Below are positions 33,717 through 43,686 of a stretch of 64,000 nucleotides of DNA, one piece after another. The notes beneath the pieces are model-generated. The model made no database searches. It was not told the origin of the DNA and saw only the letters and a program-made list of their open reading frames with translations. Every line of letters starts with the position of its first letter. The first letter of the stretch is position 1. The DNA comes from Neisseriaceae bacterium (GTDB taxonomy: Bacteria; Pseudomonadota; Gammaproteobacteria; Burkholderiales; UBA11063), in NCBI GenBank assembly GCA_947446595.1, contig CANFGS010000006.1, positions 1-64,000 of the forward strand, in the 5' to 3' direction. The translations under genes and the position numbers were made by a program.

Positions 33717-34466
33717 ATGGCAACAGAAACATTGGAATTGCAACCAGTTGAGAGCAACCGAGATATTGAGAACAAATATCGGGATGAGTTACTAACCTTT
33801 TTTAGCAGTGGCATATTTTTATTTGACACCAAAATTGGTGACAACCAGCATACTAATCCAATTAAATTACAAAATGCATTGGTTGATTATTATTCAAACG
33901 ATAAACTTAAAAAAATGACTAAACGCCTATTTGACGCAGTAAATAGCTACCATAAGGCGGAATTTGACCATCAAATCAACACTTCCACAGATAAAAAAGT
34001 ATCCCATGTTGACAATAGCCAGCCGTATCAGAGCTACACCGAACAATTGCAGTTTATGAATTACACCGTGACTAAAAATCTACGAGATGATTTTATCTAC
34101 GGCATTATGCTATCACTACTGATGCAGGAATTATTTAACACACCTAAACAGGTAGAAAATCAAATCATTAGTGAAGCAGTTAATAAAATCAATGACCGTA
34201 TTGAAATTATATCCAGCGACCAGGTTATCAAGATTACTCAAGGCTTAACCATAGTCAAATGTAAGGCATTAGGTTTAAATCAGTATAAATGGCAAACAAT
34301 GGAAGATGATCGGGTACGCCCAACCCATGAAGCCAATAATCAAAAGGTATTTGATTGGGATAACCCACCAGAGAAAACGGGACATCCTGGTACTGAGATT
34401 AATTGTCGGTGCAAGCCAGTAATTATTGTGGATAGAACTATGGCTAGTTTACTTGACTTAATGTAA
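33717..34466 (+). CDS. Minor head / SPP1 gp7 (Mu F)-like head morphogenesis protein
   Basis: C-terminal YKWQTMEDDRVRPTHEANNQKVFDWDNPPEKTGHPGTEINCRCKPV. Confidence 0.75.
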   Translation: MATETLELQPVESNRDIENKYRDELLTFFSSGIFLFDTKIGDNQHTNPIKLQNALVDYYSNDKLKKMTKRLFDAVNSYHKAEFDHQINTSTDKKVSHVDNSQPYQSYTEQLQFMNYTVTKNLRDDFIYGIMLSLLMQELFNTPKQVENQIISEAVNKINDRIEIISSDQVIKITQGLTIVKCKALGLNQYKWQTMEDDRVRPTHEANNQKVFDWDNPPEKTGHPGTEINCRCKPVIIVDRTMASLLDLM

Positions 34467-34528
34467 ATCCAAAGCCAGAACTACCGTTAGAAACTGAAGT
34501 AAGAGAAGCATTTAACTATAATTGCGTT

Positions 34529-34996
34529 ATGATGAGAAATATAGAAAACCCCAGATTAGCGAATAAAAAAGCAAAAAATATTAATGCAGTTAATACCCAG
34601 TTTAATCCTGATTACTGTGGGCTATTAATTGAGCATTGCGAAAGTGGGCATTCTCTAGAGACATTTGCTGGAGCTTATAACATTAGCCCAGACAAGATTG
34701 TGCAGTGGGCAATGGAATATCCAGACTTTAAAGATGCCGCTAAAATTGCCTTAACCAAGCAAATGTATTACTGGGAATGCCAGCTACTGGAAGGTATGCG
34801 TTCAGGCGAAAAGTCGCAAATAGAATGTGCCAAGTTGATGATAACCAGCTTTAAAAATGTAACCGAAAACAAGATACGTGAGAGCCTATACGATGACTAC
34901 AAAGAACAAAAAAACGAAAAACTCCGCACAACTGATACTGATTTAGCCAAAGAGCTTCAGGCTAAGTTAACTAAATTAGAGGAAATTAATAAGTAA
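34529..34996 (+). CDS. Putative terminase small subunit
   Basis: HTH-containing ORF upstream of terL: GHSLETFAGAYNISPDKIVQWAMEYPDFKDAAKIA. Confidence 0.65.
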   Translation: MMRNIENPRLANKKAKNINAVNTQFNPDYCGLLIEHCESGHSLETFAGAYNISPDKIVQWAMEYPDFKDAAKIALTKQMYYWECQLLEGMRSGEKSQIECAKLMITSFKNVTENKIRESLYDDYKEQKNEKLRTTDTDLAKELQAKLTKLEEINK

Positions 34997-34997
34997 A

Positions 34998-35354
34998 ATG
35001 AATGCTCCAGATAGAGACACTCAATTAGCAAGACGGATATATAGGCTACCTACAGCCTATAAAACCGTTATATTGCAATTAGTCTCTAAATGTGAGGATT
35101 TACGTACCAAAGATTGTATAGAGCGACATTTACAAAATGCTAACAGTATTATTGGTTCATGCATGATGGATGATGGTTATCAAAAATTACCCAAAGTTAA
35201 AACCAAATATTACTTCATTGATAAACACGATAATAACCGCCTAACCATTGAGCAAATGGCACGCAAATTTAACAAATCCACCAAAACTATTTATTACTGG
35301 GTATACACCAAATACCAATTTTTATTTAACAATTATGAGGTTACGAGAGAATGA
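34998..35354 (+). CDS. Hypothetical HTH-like phage protein
   Basis: C-terminal LTIEQMARKFNKSTKTIYYWVYTKYQ resembles HTH. Confidence 0.5.
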   Translation: MNAPDRDTQLARRIYRLPTAYKTVILQLVSKCEDLRTKDCIERHLQNANSIIGSCMMDDGYQKLPKVKTKYYFIDKHDNNRLTIEQMARKFNKSTKTIYYWVYTKYQFLFNNYEVTRE

Positions 35355-35689
35355 GTAATTTAAATACACAACCAGTATCGTTAACTCCAATATTAGGTAC
35401 TCCATTACTGTACCAAGTCAATGCTGATACTACTGGTAAGGCTGTTCCAATTCAAAATCAAAGGCTGCATAACTTAGCTGTACAAGGGGCAAACTTTGGC
35501 AGTGGTACAGTTGCAATTGAGTGGTCACTGGATGGTACAACTTGGAGTCCATCATTAGGTACAGATGGTAAGGCAATAACCTTTACCCAAAATGGCTTAG
35601 TTGGTAGTTTATCAATTAATGGTATTTATTTGCGAGCTAGTTTATCAGGTAGTACTGGTGCGCAAAATGTAACCGTAACCCTTAATTAG
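35351..35689 (+). CDS. Small putative virion (beta-rich) protein
   Basis: VAIEWSLDGTTWSP...NGIYLRASLSGSTGAQNVTVTL beta-sandwich-like pattern. Confidence 0.45.
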   Translation: MSNLNTQPVSLTPILGTPLLYQVNADTTGKAVPIQNQRLHNLAVQGANFGSGTVAIEWSLDGTTWSPSLGTDGKAITFTQNGLVGSLSINGIYLRASLSGSTGAQNVTVTLN

Positions 35690-35703
35690 CATCAATATTA
35701 GCC

Positions 35704-37320
35704 ATGCACCAAATAAAGCTAATTCTGGATAAAATCAAGCATGGTACTGCAACCAATAGTGAAATTGAGTTAGCTAATAGCTGGCTACTATTACAAAAAA
35801 TAAATAACTTTGCTAACTTTTGCAAATTCATGATACCTGAATTTGATTGGCAATGGTATCACGACATCATTATGAATAAAATACAGCAGTTAATTGATGT
35901 TGGGCGTGGTAATTTGATTATTGAGATGCCACAACAACACGGAAAAACAGTTGTGGCAGGAGTATTACTGACCAGTTATATTTTTGGTCGCTTTCCTGAG
36001 AAGCGATTGGTTTATGCCACCTATAATGAAGAGCGTGCCAAGGACGTAGTACAAAACGAAATCTTGCCCATGATTATGTCGGATATTTATTCACAGGTAT
36101 TTCCTGAGAGTAAAATCAAATGGAATGTTGAGGAAGAGTTAGATAGTAAGATCAAGAAAAAGAAAGAAGCCACAGCTCTGGGATTTAGTAACGTTAATTC
36201 TAATCGTGGTGGTTTTAAAGCTGCTGGACGCAGAACCATGCTAACTGGTAAACCAGCACATCTACTTATTATTGATGATTATTTCAAAGATGATTCAGAA
36301 GCATTTAGCCCTAAAATTAGAGACCAGGTTTGGAATTGGTATGCAACAACTGCTCGTACTCGTCAGCAAGTTAATACTATAAAAATCGTATTTGCTACCC
36401 GTTGGCATAGTGATGATTTAATCGGTAGAATTAAAAAAGAAAGTTTACTCAATAGAGACAATCCAGACTATATTCAATGGGATATTTTAACTTTCCCTGC
36501 ATTAAAAGAAGCTCATCACGCTAATTATGAGTATGACAAGCGTAAGATTGGCGAATATCTAGATGTTAACAAAAAACACTTATACGCTGAATTTAAGACA
36601 GACATTCGTGCTTGGCGTGCGCTATGCCAACAAGAGCCGCTGGATGAGAAGGGCTTAATATTCCAGCGTGATTATTTCCACCAATACGAACAATTGCCTG
36701 AAATACAGCAAGTGTATATTTCAATTGATACCAATTTTACTAAAACTGCCAAGCATGGTGATGATTGCGGCATTACTGTATGGGGAACTAATAATCATCG
36801 CTATTATTTACTGGATTTTTACAATGCTAAATACAATTTTATTGAGCTAAAAAATAAGGTGGTAGACCTAATTAAGATTTACCCCAATTATGCTGGCATA
36901 TTGGTAGAACTAAAAGCTAATGGTGCAGCACTAGTAGATGAACTAAACCAATACTTCCCTAGAGTTTATGGCATTGACCCAGAAAATAAAAGCAAATTAC
37001 AGCGGGCGCAGTATGTACTGGATGAATTTGTAAATAACCGAGTATTCGTGCCAACTAAGCAATTACAACCAAGAATTGATTTTTATATCGAGCAACTATG
37101 CCAATTCACTGGGCAAAAAGATGGCGTGGATGATCTGGTGGATAGTACCACCATGTTTTTAGGTTATGTGAAGCACACTATTATTCGCATACCTAGCCTT
37201 GAGAGCTTAAATAAGCTGGCAATACCTAATTTGGCTAATAAACTCTTCGGCAAGCCAAGAATGAGCAAAATAAATGCTACTGTAACCTCAAGTGGTTTTA
37301 GTCGGAGACGATTATGGTAG
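35704..37320 (+). CDS. terL: Terminase large subunit
   Basis: EMPQQHGKTVVAGVLLTSYIFG, HLLIIDDYFKDDSEA, IVFATRWHSDDLIGRI, VYISIDTNFTKTAKHGDDCGITVWG. Confidence 0.94.
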   Translation: MHQIKLILDKIKHGTATNSEIELANSWLLLQKINNFANFCKFMIPEFDWQWYHDIIMNKIQQLIDVGRGNLIIEMPQQHGKTVVAGVLLTSYIFGRFPEKRLVYATYNEERAKDVVQNEILPMIMSDIYSQVFPESKIKWNVEEELDSKIKKKKEATALGFSNVNSNRGGFKAAGRRTMLTGKPAHLLIIDDYFKDDSEAFSPKIRDQVWNWYATTARTRQQVNTIKIVFATRWHSDDLIGRIKKESLLNRDNPDYIQWDILTFPALKEAHHANYEYDKRKIGEYLDVNKKHLYAEFKTDIRAWRALCQQEPLDEKGLIFQRDYFHQYEQLPEIQQVYISIDTNFTKTAKHGDDCGITVWGTNNHRYYLLDFYNAKYNFIELKNKVVDLIKIYPNYAGILVELKANGAALVDELNQYFPRVYGIDPENKSKLQRAQYVLDEFVNNRVFVPTKQLQPRIDFYIEQLCQFTGQKDGVDDLVDSTTMFLGYVKHTIIRIPSLESLNKLAIPNLANKLFGKPRMSKINATVTSSGFSRRRLW

Positions 37321-39008
37321 CAAAAAATAATAATCAGCATAAAAAGCCACGCACATCGGCTAAAAATGTGCAATCTGCACCACAAACCACACCACAAAAG
37401 CCGTACCTGCGTGTTAGTGATATTCGCAAATTTGCCAATAAGCCACGCATGCCAAGCTCATTAAATAGCATCAACCAAACATTGCAGAACTTCCAAAACA
37501 TTATCTTTGATATGATGCCAGAATTGGATAGCAAACAAAAAGAAGCACTAGCTACGGCAATACCATATATGTATAACGTTGTGGGTGACTTTGTAACTAA
37601 TCCATCATCAGTTAGTATTAGCACCTTTCAACGCATGGCATATACCGATCCAATTATTGCTAATGGATTGGAGATTAATAGTGCATTAGTTACCCGCAGT
37701 ATTGGTGATTATTACCACGAGAATGAGAAAATACAAAAGCTAGTACGCTATAACCTAAAACACCTCAAAGGTGGTTTGCAGGGCTTGATTAAGGAAATGC
37801 TAACCTCAATGTGGGCTGGTTATTTCATTGGCGAGAAAGTAGTTGATGAAGAGAAACTCAAAACAACTGGCAAGTATTTAATTAGTCATGTTACACCGAT
37901 GCCACCAATAACCACAATATTTGCGGTAGATGAACAAGGCAACGTTAAAAACCGCAATGGCGTATTCCAATACATCATTAACTCATACACACCAGGTTAT
38001 CAAAATATGAACCTGCAAGAAGGCTCATTTATCGGTAACTTCAATGGTGCTGGGTTGAATTACAATAACGAGCTAATCGGTATTGACCCATTAGCAGCAC
38101 TTGGTGATTTAGATTATCCTGCACGCCAACCCTATATTCAGTTGTTTGGTTTAATTGAAATACCACGAGACAAGTGCATCCACTTTGTAAATCGCAGTAT
38201 TGATAATTTTAATAACCCATACGGTAGGAGTTTACTACGCCGAATCTATAATATTTACCTGCTTAAATATGGTATTCAGCAGTTTATGGCAATGGCATTG
38301 CAGTTTCGTGCATTCCCGCAAATGGTAATTTATACCGATGGACAACAGCAAATCCAAGATGATAATGGCAACATTACCACCAATTATGATGTTGGGCTAA
38401 AAGTAGCCGAGCAACGAGAAGGTACAGGCACATTTGTATTGCCTGGTATGAAAGGCACTTCATTTGATGTGCAGGCAGTTGACGTTACTGGTGAACTACA
38501 GGTATTTATCCAAATATTGCAATTTTACGACCAAGAAATCTACAAAGGTTTGGGTATTCCACCAAGTATGTTTGATAGTGGTGGTGGCTCATATGCTATG
38601 GGTTATATGCATGATAGCCTACACAGTAAAGTGCTTGGTGGTACTATTGATGAAGTAACCAGTTGCCTTATCAATCAATTAGTAGCTGACATTATTGATA
38701 AAAACTTTAAACCGTCAGAATATGATAACTTTGGTGCATTTAAAGAGCGAACTCTAACTTTAGATGATAAGCTCAAATATGCCAAATTATTTGAAACTGC
38801 CAGAAACTCTGGTATCTGTAGTACTCAATTAATGGATGACTTAAACCGTATGCGTGAAATACTGGATTTTACTTATACCAGCAAACCAGTACCTCAGGAT
38901 GTAGTAAATAAATCCCCAAATACCAATGATAACAGCACCAATGGTAAAAATACCAATATGCGGGATACCAAGCAAGATACCGCCACTCCTTATGCTAACT
39001 GGAGTTAG
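37314..39008 (+). CDS. Portal protein
   Basis: Follows terL; FVTNPSSVSISTFQRMAYTDPIIANGLEI...HFVNRSIDNFNNPYGRSLLRRIYNIYLLKYGIQQF. Confidence 0.85.
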   Translation: MVAKNNNQHKKPRTSAKNVQSAPQTTPQKPYLRVSDIRKFANKPRMPSSLNSINQTLQNFQNIIFDMMPELDSKQKEALATAIPYMYNVVGDFVTNPSSVSISTFQRMAYTDPIIANGLEINSALVTRSIGDYYHENEKIQKLVRYNLKHLKGGLQGLIKEMLTSMWAGYFIGEKVVDEEKLKTTGKYLISHVTPMPPITTIFAVDEQGNVKNRNGVFQYIINSYTPGYQNMNLQEGSFIGNFNGAGLNYNNELIGIDPLAALGDLDYPARQPYIQLFGLIEIPRDKCIHFVNRSIDNFNNPYGRSLLRRIYNIYLLKYGIQQFMAMALQFRAFPQMVIYTDGQQQIQDDNGNITTNYDVGLKVAEQREGTGTFVLPGMKGTSFDVQAVDVTGELQVFIQILQFYDQEIYKGLGIPPSMFDSGGGSYAMGYMHDSLHSKVLGGTIDEVTSCLINQLVADIIDKNFKPSEYDNFGAFKERTLTLDDKLKYAKLFETARNSGICSTQLMDDLNRMREILDFTYTSKPVPQDVVNKSPNTNDNSTNGKNTNMRDTKQDTATPYANWS

Positions 39009-39009
39009 T

Positions 39010-39243
39010 TTAATCGCTATAGTTATCGTTAAAATGTTTCTGAGCTACTCTGAGTGCTTCTTCCATAGTTGCATATACAGAGATAGTCTTATCATCATTA
39101 TTTTTACCATTGATTAAGCTAAGTTCAAATTGTTTAGTCTCTTTATTAAAGTAAATAGTATAAATCCATTGCGAACATGCAGGATAGGCATATAATCCAC
39201 CATCCTTGTTCCGCCAAGTTAAAAAATTGTAAACGTTGCTCAT
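39010..39243 (-). CDS. Small antisense hypothetical protein
   Basis: 77-aa ORF opposite to the structural operon, C-terminus ATMEEALRVAQKHFNDNYSD. Confidence 0.5.
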   Translation of the reverse strand: MSNVYNFLTWRNKDGGLYAYPACSQWIYTIYFNKETKQFELSLINGKNNDDKTISVYATMEEALRVAQKHFNDNYSD

Positions 39244-39347
39244 TAAAGTGCCACAATAAAAAAGTTATTATTGCAGCGATATTAGCACAGTAGAAATATG
39301 ATTTTTTGCGAAAATTCGGGAAATGCTCTGGTTAAATTTTAGGTGAC

Positions 39348-39377
39348 TTTACTTCATAGCGAAGTGTACGCTATAAT
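39348..39377 (+). promoter_or_regulatory. Sigma70-like promoter for the paralogous gene pair
   Basis: TTTACT-18 bp-TATAAT with ACTTC/GAAGT and TAGCG/CGCTA inverted repeats in the spacer. Confidence 0.5.
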
Positions 39378-39482
39378 CCCAGCAACTCATGCTACAAGAG
39401 CATGAAACAGGGAATAATCAAGGATTGGTACTCCTTAATTATTCGTTCACTAAATAACCTTTATTTCGCAAAGGAATTAGCT

Positions 39483-39917
39483 ATGCTTCATGCATCCACT
39501 ATTTTACTACAGTCGAACATCCTCGACAACCAATCAATAATTAGGCGTTATCTATCAGTAGTTGACGAAGTATTAAAACAACTGCAAGCTCTAAAAATAG
39601 ATGCTGCTGTAACTACTGTTGTTAAAAATATACCTAATTATACTCAAATTGAATTAATTGAGAACTTAATTAGCCTGTGTAGATTAACAAGAAAAGACGG
39701 TACAACCACCGATTTTGATACTTATGCAAAAGAACTATTAGCCCAATTTTCAATTAATGAGCAGTTCTGCATTTTAGCTCACACAGATTTATCATCTGTG
39801 AATAATAACGTTGAAGACGTTGCATCCTCATTAGCCCTAAATTTTTATGATGTTATTCATCACTCCTTGATAAGTAGTGCCACCAAAGATAATGGAGGTA
39901 CACCATGTCAAATTTAG
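39483..39917 (+). CDS. Hypothetical moron protein, paralogue A (re-called start)
   Basis: From MLHASTILLQSN; aligns with the downstream ORF from its start, unlike the 39402 start in the ORF track. Confidence 0.6.
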   Translation: MLHASTILLQSNILDNQSIIRRYLSVVDEVLKQLQALKIDAAVTTVVKNIPNYTQIELIENLISLCRLTRKDGTTTDFDTYAKELLAQFSINEQFCILAHTDLSSVNNNVEDVASSLALNFYDVIHHSLISSATKDNGGTPCQI

Positions 39918-40312
39918 ATTACATCCTACTAAAAAACACTAATTTTGATAAAAAAGCGGTCATCAATAAATTTGCAAATCTCATTGATGATATTTTAGTC
40001 CAATTTAAAGCTGATGGTTTTGCTGATGCGATTGCTGGCATAGCCAAATGTGTGCCAGATGAAGCCAAATTAGGCTTAATTGATGGAGCTATTAAGGGTA
40101 AGTGTGAAATTCTAAAAGTTACTGATCTGCTAACCGATGGACAATTCAACAATTATGTCCCAAGAATATTGGCAAATTTAACGATTAATGAGCAGTTTTA
40201 TGTATTGGCACATATCGATTTAAGTTTGCTCAGAAATAAAGTAGAAGAACCAAATTTAGTGTTCGCTAATACAGTGTACTCAATTATTCGAAGTAGGATA
40301 ATTTGTAAATGA
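39905..40312 (+). CDS. Hypothetical moron protein, paralogue B
   Basis: Shared NEQF(Y/C)(V/I)LAH(I/T)DLS block and N-terminal ILLxxxxxDxxxxIxxxxxxxDxxLxQ pattern with paralogue A. Confidence 0.6.
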   Translation: MSNLDYILLKNTNFDKKAVINKFANLIDDILVQFKADGFADAIAGIAKCVPDEAKLGLIDGAIKGKCEILKVTDLLTDGQFNNYVPRILANLTINEQFYVLAHIDLSLLRNKVEEPNLVFANTVYSIIRSRIICK

Positions 40313-40342
40313 TTTATGTCAAAATGTTACGCTAATGAACAA

Positions 40343-41176
40343 TTATGGTTTATCATTTTTTATAACTGGTAAACCAATCCTACATAAATAGTTAGCAAAT
40401 CTTTGAGATAAACTTTCTCTAAATAACTCATTTACAGTTGCTAGGTATTTATCTTTATACTGATTATTAAATAGTTCAAGTATTGGCACAGAAAAATAAC
40501 ATTTAAAATCCACGACCAATTCAGGTATTTCGCTATATTTACTTAAAAAGTGATATCGATCTTCTTTATTTTGGCGAAGTCTTTTTTTTGCAGTATCACT
40601 AGACCAATCAGTCATAGAGGTTATTTTATATATTTCCTCAAGATATGTATTATCAAAAACCTTAGCGGAATTAAACGCTGGAGCTAATAGTATATTTGGA
40701 ATAAATTGTTTTACTCTAGTTGGTTGGCTATCTTGTTGAATGGAATATAATTTAGTTATTTCATAGTTCATACTTTCTAAATCACATTCTTGAGACAAAA
40801 CAACTACATATGGAAATGTTATTTCACCATCACCATAAGGACTTTTAATACTAAAGTTGACTAGAACATCTCCCTGAGAAATTCTCACTTTTTGTTTATA
40901 CCCATCAAATAAAGTATTGATTTTATCATAATACAATTCAATGCCATCTGCAAGGGTTGATAAAGTTAAAGAAGATTCATTGTTTCTAAATTTTAGTGGA
41001 ATTATTTCTTTGTTAAACACTTGAAAATAATTATTATCATTTGTTTTGTATATGCCATTAATATTAGGAATTTCTTTTTTGATATTTTCAGAGCTTAAAT
41101 GAGAAATTGAATAATTATCATACCAAAATTCTTTTGGTTTAACAAGGTATAATCGCTCTATCTTACTTACCAACAT
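40343..41176 (-). CDS. Uncharacterised 277-aa protein with LSQECDLE motif (candidate cargo/defence)
   Basis: Third gene of an antisense three-gene operon. Confidence 0.5.
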   Translation of the reverse strand: MLVSKIERLYLVKPKEFWYDNYSISHLSSENIKKEIPNINGIYKTNDNNYFQVFNKEIIPLKFRNNESSLTLSTLADGIELYYDKINTLFDGYKQKVRISQGDVLVNFSIKSPYGDGEITFPYVVVLSQECDLESMNYEITKLYSIQQDSQPTRVKQFIPNILLAPAFNSAKVFDNTYLEEIYKITSMTDWSSDTAKKRLRQNKEDRYHFLSKYSEIPELVVDFKCYFSVPILELFNNQYKDKYLATVNELFRESLSQRFANYLCRIGLPVIKNDKP

Positions 41177-41408
41177 GTCGAGGTGTCTCTAGATAATAAT
41201 TATGTCTGAAAGACTCTTCAAATTCATGAATTCCGTTTTCTAATTTTTCAAAACTATTTAGATTAAATGTAGACCTATTAAAATCTGAGTTACTAATAAT
41301 ATTATCAGAATCCAACACTTGAAATTGCTCAACTATAGGCAACTTAGTTTTATTATACCTTTCATTTCCTACAACTAGATAATTTTTTACTTTAGGATTC
41401 ATGCTCAA
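41163..41408 (-). CDS. Small hypothetical protein, middle gene of antisense operon
   Basis: Overlaps both neighbours (14 and 17 nt), suggesting translational coupling. Confidence 0.5.
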   Translation of the reverse strand: MSMNPKVKNYLVVGNERYNKTKLPIVEQFQVLDSDNIISNSDFNRSTFNLNSFEKLENGIHEFEESFRHNYYLETPRHVGK

Positions 41409-42147
41409 CTCCCATTATTTTTCGTACCTTATCGGTTATTGATTTTTCAAATAATTTTTCAATTGAAGTATGGAATTTATTAATATGAGTCTCAAATAAC
41501 TTTTCGTTCAGTACATTAACCGCATAACAGTCATAATCCAATATAAACTCATTTTTTGACACTCTAGCTGGAAAATCTGGATTTAAAATCCCATAAATAA
41601 AATTCATCAAATAGCTATCATAATTAAAAATAGTTTGTCCAATAGAACGTGCAATGCTACGTTTATCTTCCTCTTCAAAAAATCTACTAACTGGTGTTGA
41701 TAATGCACTATTTACATATGAAGTCCAACTTAGTGGATCATTTTTAGGGATATTCAGTTGATTAATAAACCTCAATCCAATCCTATTCAAAAAATCCACA
41801 CTACTTACTTTATTAAAAACATCTAAAATAGTTCTTGTAAACACCACATAAGCCTCAAATGTTTCATAACGAGTCGTATTAATGAGAATAAAGTTTGGTG
41901 CAAATGTCACCTGAAAACTGTTATTATCGCTACTAAATATTCCTAGAGGTTCTTTTTTTAGATCGTTTTCTACTAATCCATCCTTAATTTTTGAGGTAAA
42001 TTGATTCAATTCTTTTACTTCAAATTTAGAAAATATATGTCTCAAATCTTCATTGAATTTGTTTAGTAATTCATTATCAAAGTTTGTTATAGCATTAAAG
42101 TCAAGCCTTAAAATAACGCTAGTTATAAAATTTGTTTTATATTTCAT
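41392..42147 (-). CDS. TIGR04255-like sporadically distributed protein
   Basis: Pattern ITSVILRLDF...FVAPNFILINTTRYETFEAYVVFTRTIL...VDFLNRIGLRFINQLNIP resembles TIGR04255 members. Confidence 0.65.
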   Translation of the reverse strand: MKYKTNFITSVILRLDFNAITNFDNELLNKFNEDLRHIFSKFEVKELNQFTSKIKDGLVENDLKKEPLGIFSSDNNSFQVTFAPNFILINTTRYETFEAYVVFTRTILDVFNKVSSVDFLNRIGLRFINQLNIPKNDPLSWTSYVNSALSTPVSRFFEEEDKRSIARSIGQTIFNYDSYLMNFIYGILNPDFPARVSKNEFILDYDCYAVNVLNEKLFETHINKFHTSIEKLFEKSITDKVRKIMGVEHES

Positions 42148-42326
42148 ATAGTTGTTAGTCCGTAAAATGGAACTTGCATTAATAGTCTATGCTAGGAGTT
42201 ATTTTACCATATACTGAGTCACTCACAATCATATTAAACAAACTTATCACATGATAATCTTCACTTATCCAGAATCACCATTAGAAACAGCACAACTCTG
42301 CCATCATCAGTAAAATTGCTTCCTAT

Positions 42327-43676
42327 ATGGAGCAATTATCAATGCAAAACAATAAACCCAATAAATACGTATTTAGTAATACTGGTGAGGTGCAAACCTA
42401 CCAAGAGCAGGACGATGCTTTAATTGTTACAGCATTGTTATGCAAAGTTGGTACTTTTACCGATGCCAATGGCACAGAAGTTAATCTCAGCAAAGCGCAA
42501 CTGCAAGGCTTAGTTAATACCTACAATTTGGAGGTAGAGGCTGAGTATAGCAAAATTCAGGCTAATAAAAAAGAGCCAATCGGTCGCATATTCCTCGAAA
42601 AACTCCTGCGTAAAAAAACACCAGAATTATCTCTTGATGAAGTAACGCTTGCTCCAGTTACTACCGAACATACGCTACATAACAGCTTCGTTGTAGGTAG
42701 AGTTCTTGGTCGGCTTGAATTTAAAGAAATAACCGACACCTATGGCGAAATCTGGGGTAAATTATTTATCAGTACCAAAGAGTATGTGGATAAGGTCAAA
42801 GGTGGCATTTTAAACCAAATCAGTATGGCATTTTATCCTGATAGCAATAAGCTGGAGGAAATTAGCTTCACAGTATATGGTGCTATTGATGGTGCGCAAA
42901 TTATCAAGATGTCACAAAATGGTATTAAACCAGATAAAACCATGTTAGCCACTACTATTGGTGAACTGAGCAAGAAACTATCTGCTATCAACAATGAGAT
43001 CACCGACATTGATACCAAATTATCTGCAGTTAGAAATAAACGAAGTTTGGAACGCACCGTTCTGGGCTTGGTACAGTTCGGTAAGATTTACCCACGTGAC
43101 CGTGATTTATTGGTAACCAATTTAGTTAATATGAGTTCGGATAATGACCGCAATATTTTACTTAGCACAATTAAATTATTACCCAATGCAGTTGATTTGC
43201 GGGTGTATAACAAAAATAAACAAGCATTTAGGATGGAGGAATTAGTGATGTCCAAAGATAAAACCGTATTAGTGCAAACTGCTGAGGAAATATCCAACGC
43301 TGTGCAGGAAAGCCTTAAATTATCAAAGAATAAGGAATCCGAAGCTAATACTACTGAAGTAAAACCAGAAACCAAGTTATCTGAGCCAGATGCAGGACAT
43401 GATCGCCAGCATTTCACCAAAGAGCATGCAGCAATTTTATGCGATATGCTTAAAAATGGCAAAAACAATGATGCTATTGATTATCTTAAAAAGTTTACTG
43501 ATGAGGCAATTGCTACTGAGGAAATCCAACAAACTGCTTTAAGTGATAATAAACCAGAAAGCAAGCCAACTGATGAAAAGCATCTTGAAGATGAAAAAAC
43601 CAAAAAAGAAGAACTAAAAATGAGCGTATTGTCGCAAATCTCAAAACTAACTGATATTTTACATAAGCTACCATAA
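42327..43676 (+). CDS. Putative prohead protease/scaffold-like protein
   Basis: Position before decoration and capsid genes; N-terminal protease-like domain and charged, coil-rich C-terminus. Confidence 0.55.
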   Translation: MEQLSMQNNKPNKYVFSNTGEVQTYQEQDDALIVTALLCKVGTFTDANGTEVNLSKAQLQGLVNTYNLEVEAEYSKIQANKKEPIGRIFLEKLLRKKTPELSLDEVTLAPVTTEHTLHNSFVVGRVLGRLEFKEITDTYGEIWGKLFISTKEYVDKVKGGILNQISMAFYPDSNKLEEISFTVYGAIDGAQIIKMSQNGIKPDKTMLATTIGELSKKLSAINNEITDIDTKLSAVRNKRSLERTVLGLVQFGKIYPRDRDLLVTNLVNMSSDNDRNILLSTIKLLPNAVDLRVYNKNKQAFRMEELVMSKDKTVLVQTAEEISNAVQESLKLSKNKESEANTTEVKPETKLSEPDAGHDRQHFTKEHAAILCDMLKNGKNNDAIDYLKKFTDEAIATEEIQQTALSDNKPESKPTDEKHLEDEKTKKEELKMSVLSQISKLTDILHKLP

Positions 43677-43686
43677 GGAGGCATCA

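Noticed and set aside
39402-39482. N-terminal extension of the first paralogue from 39402
   Set aside because: The ATG lies at the edge of a perfect leader hairpin and the extension does not align with the paralogue; 39483 is the better start.
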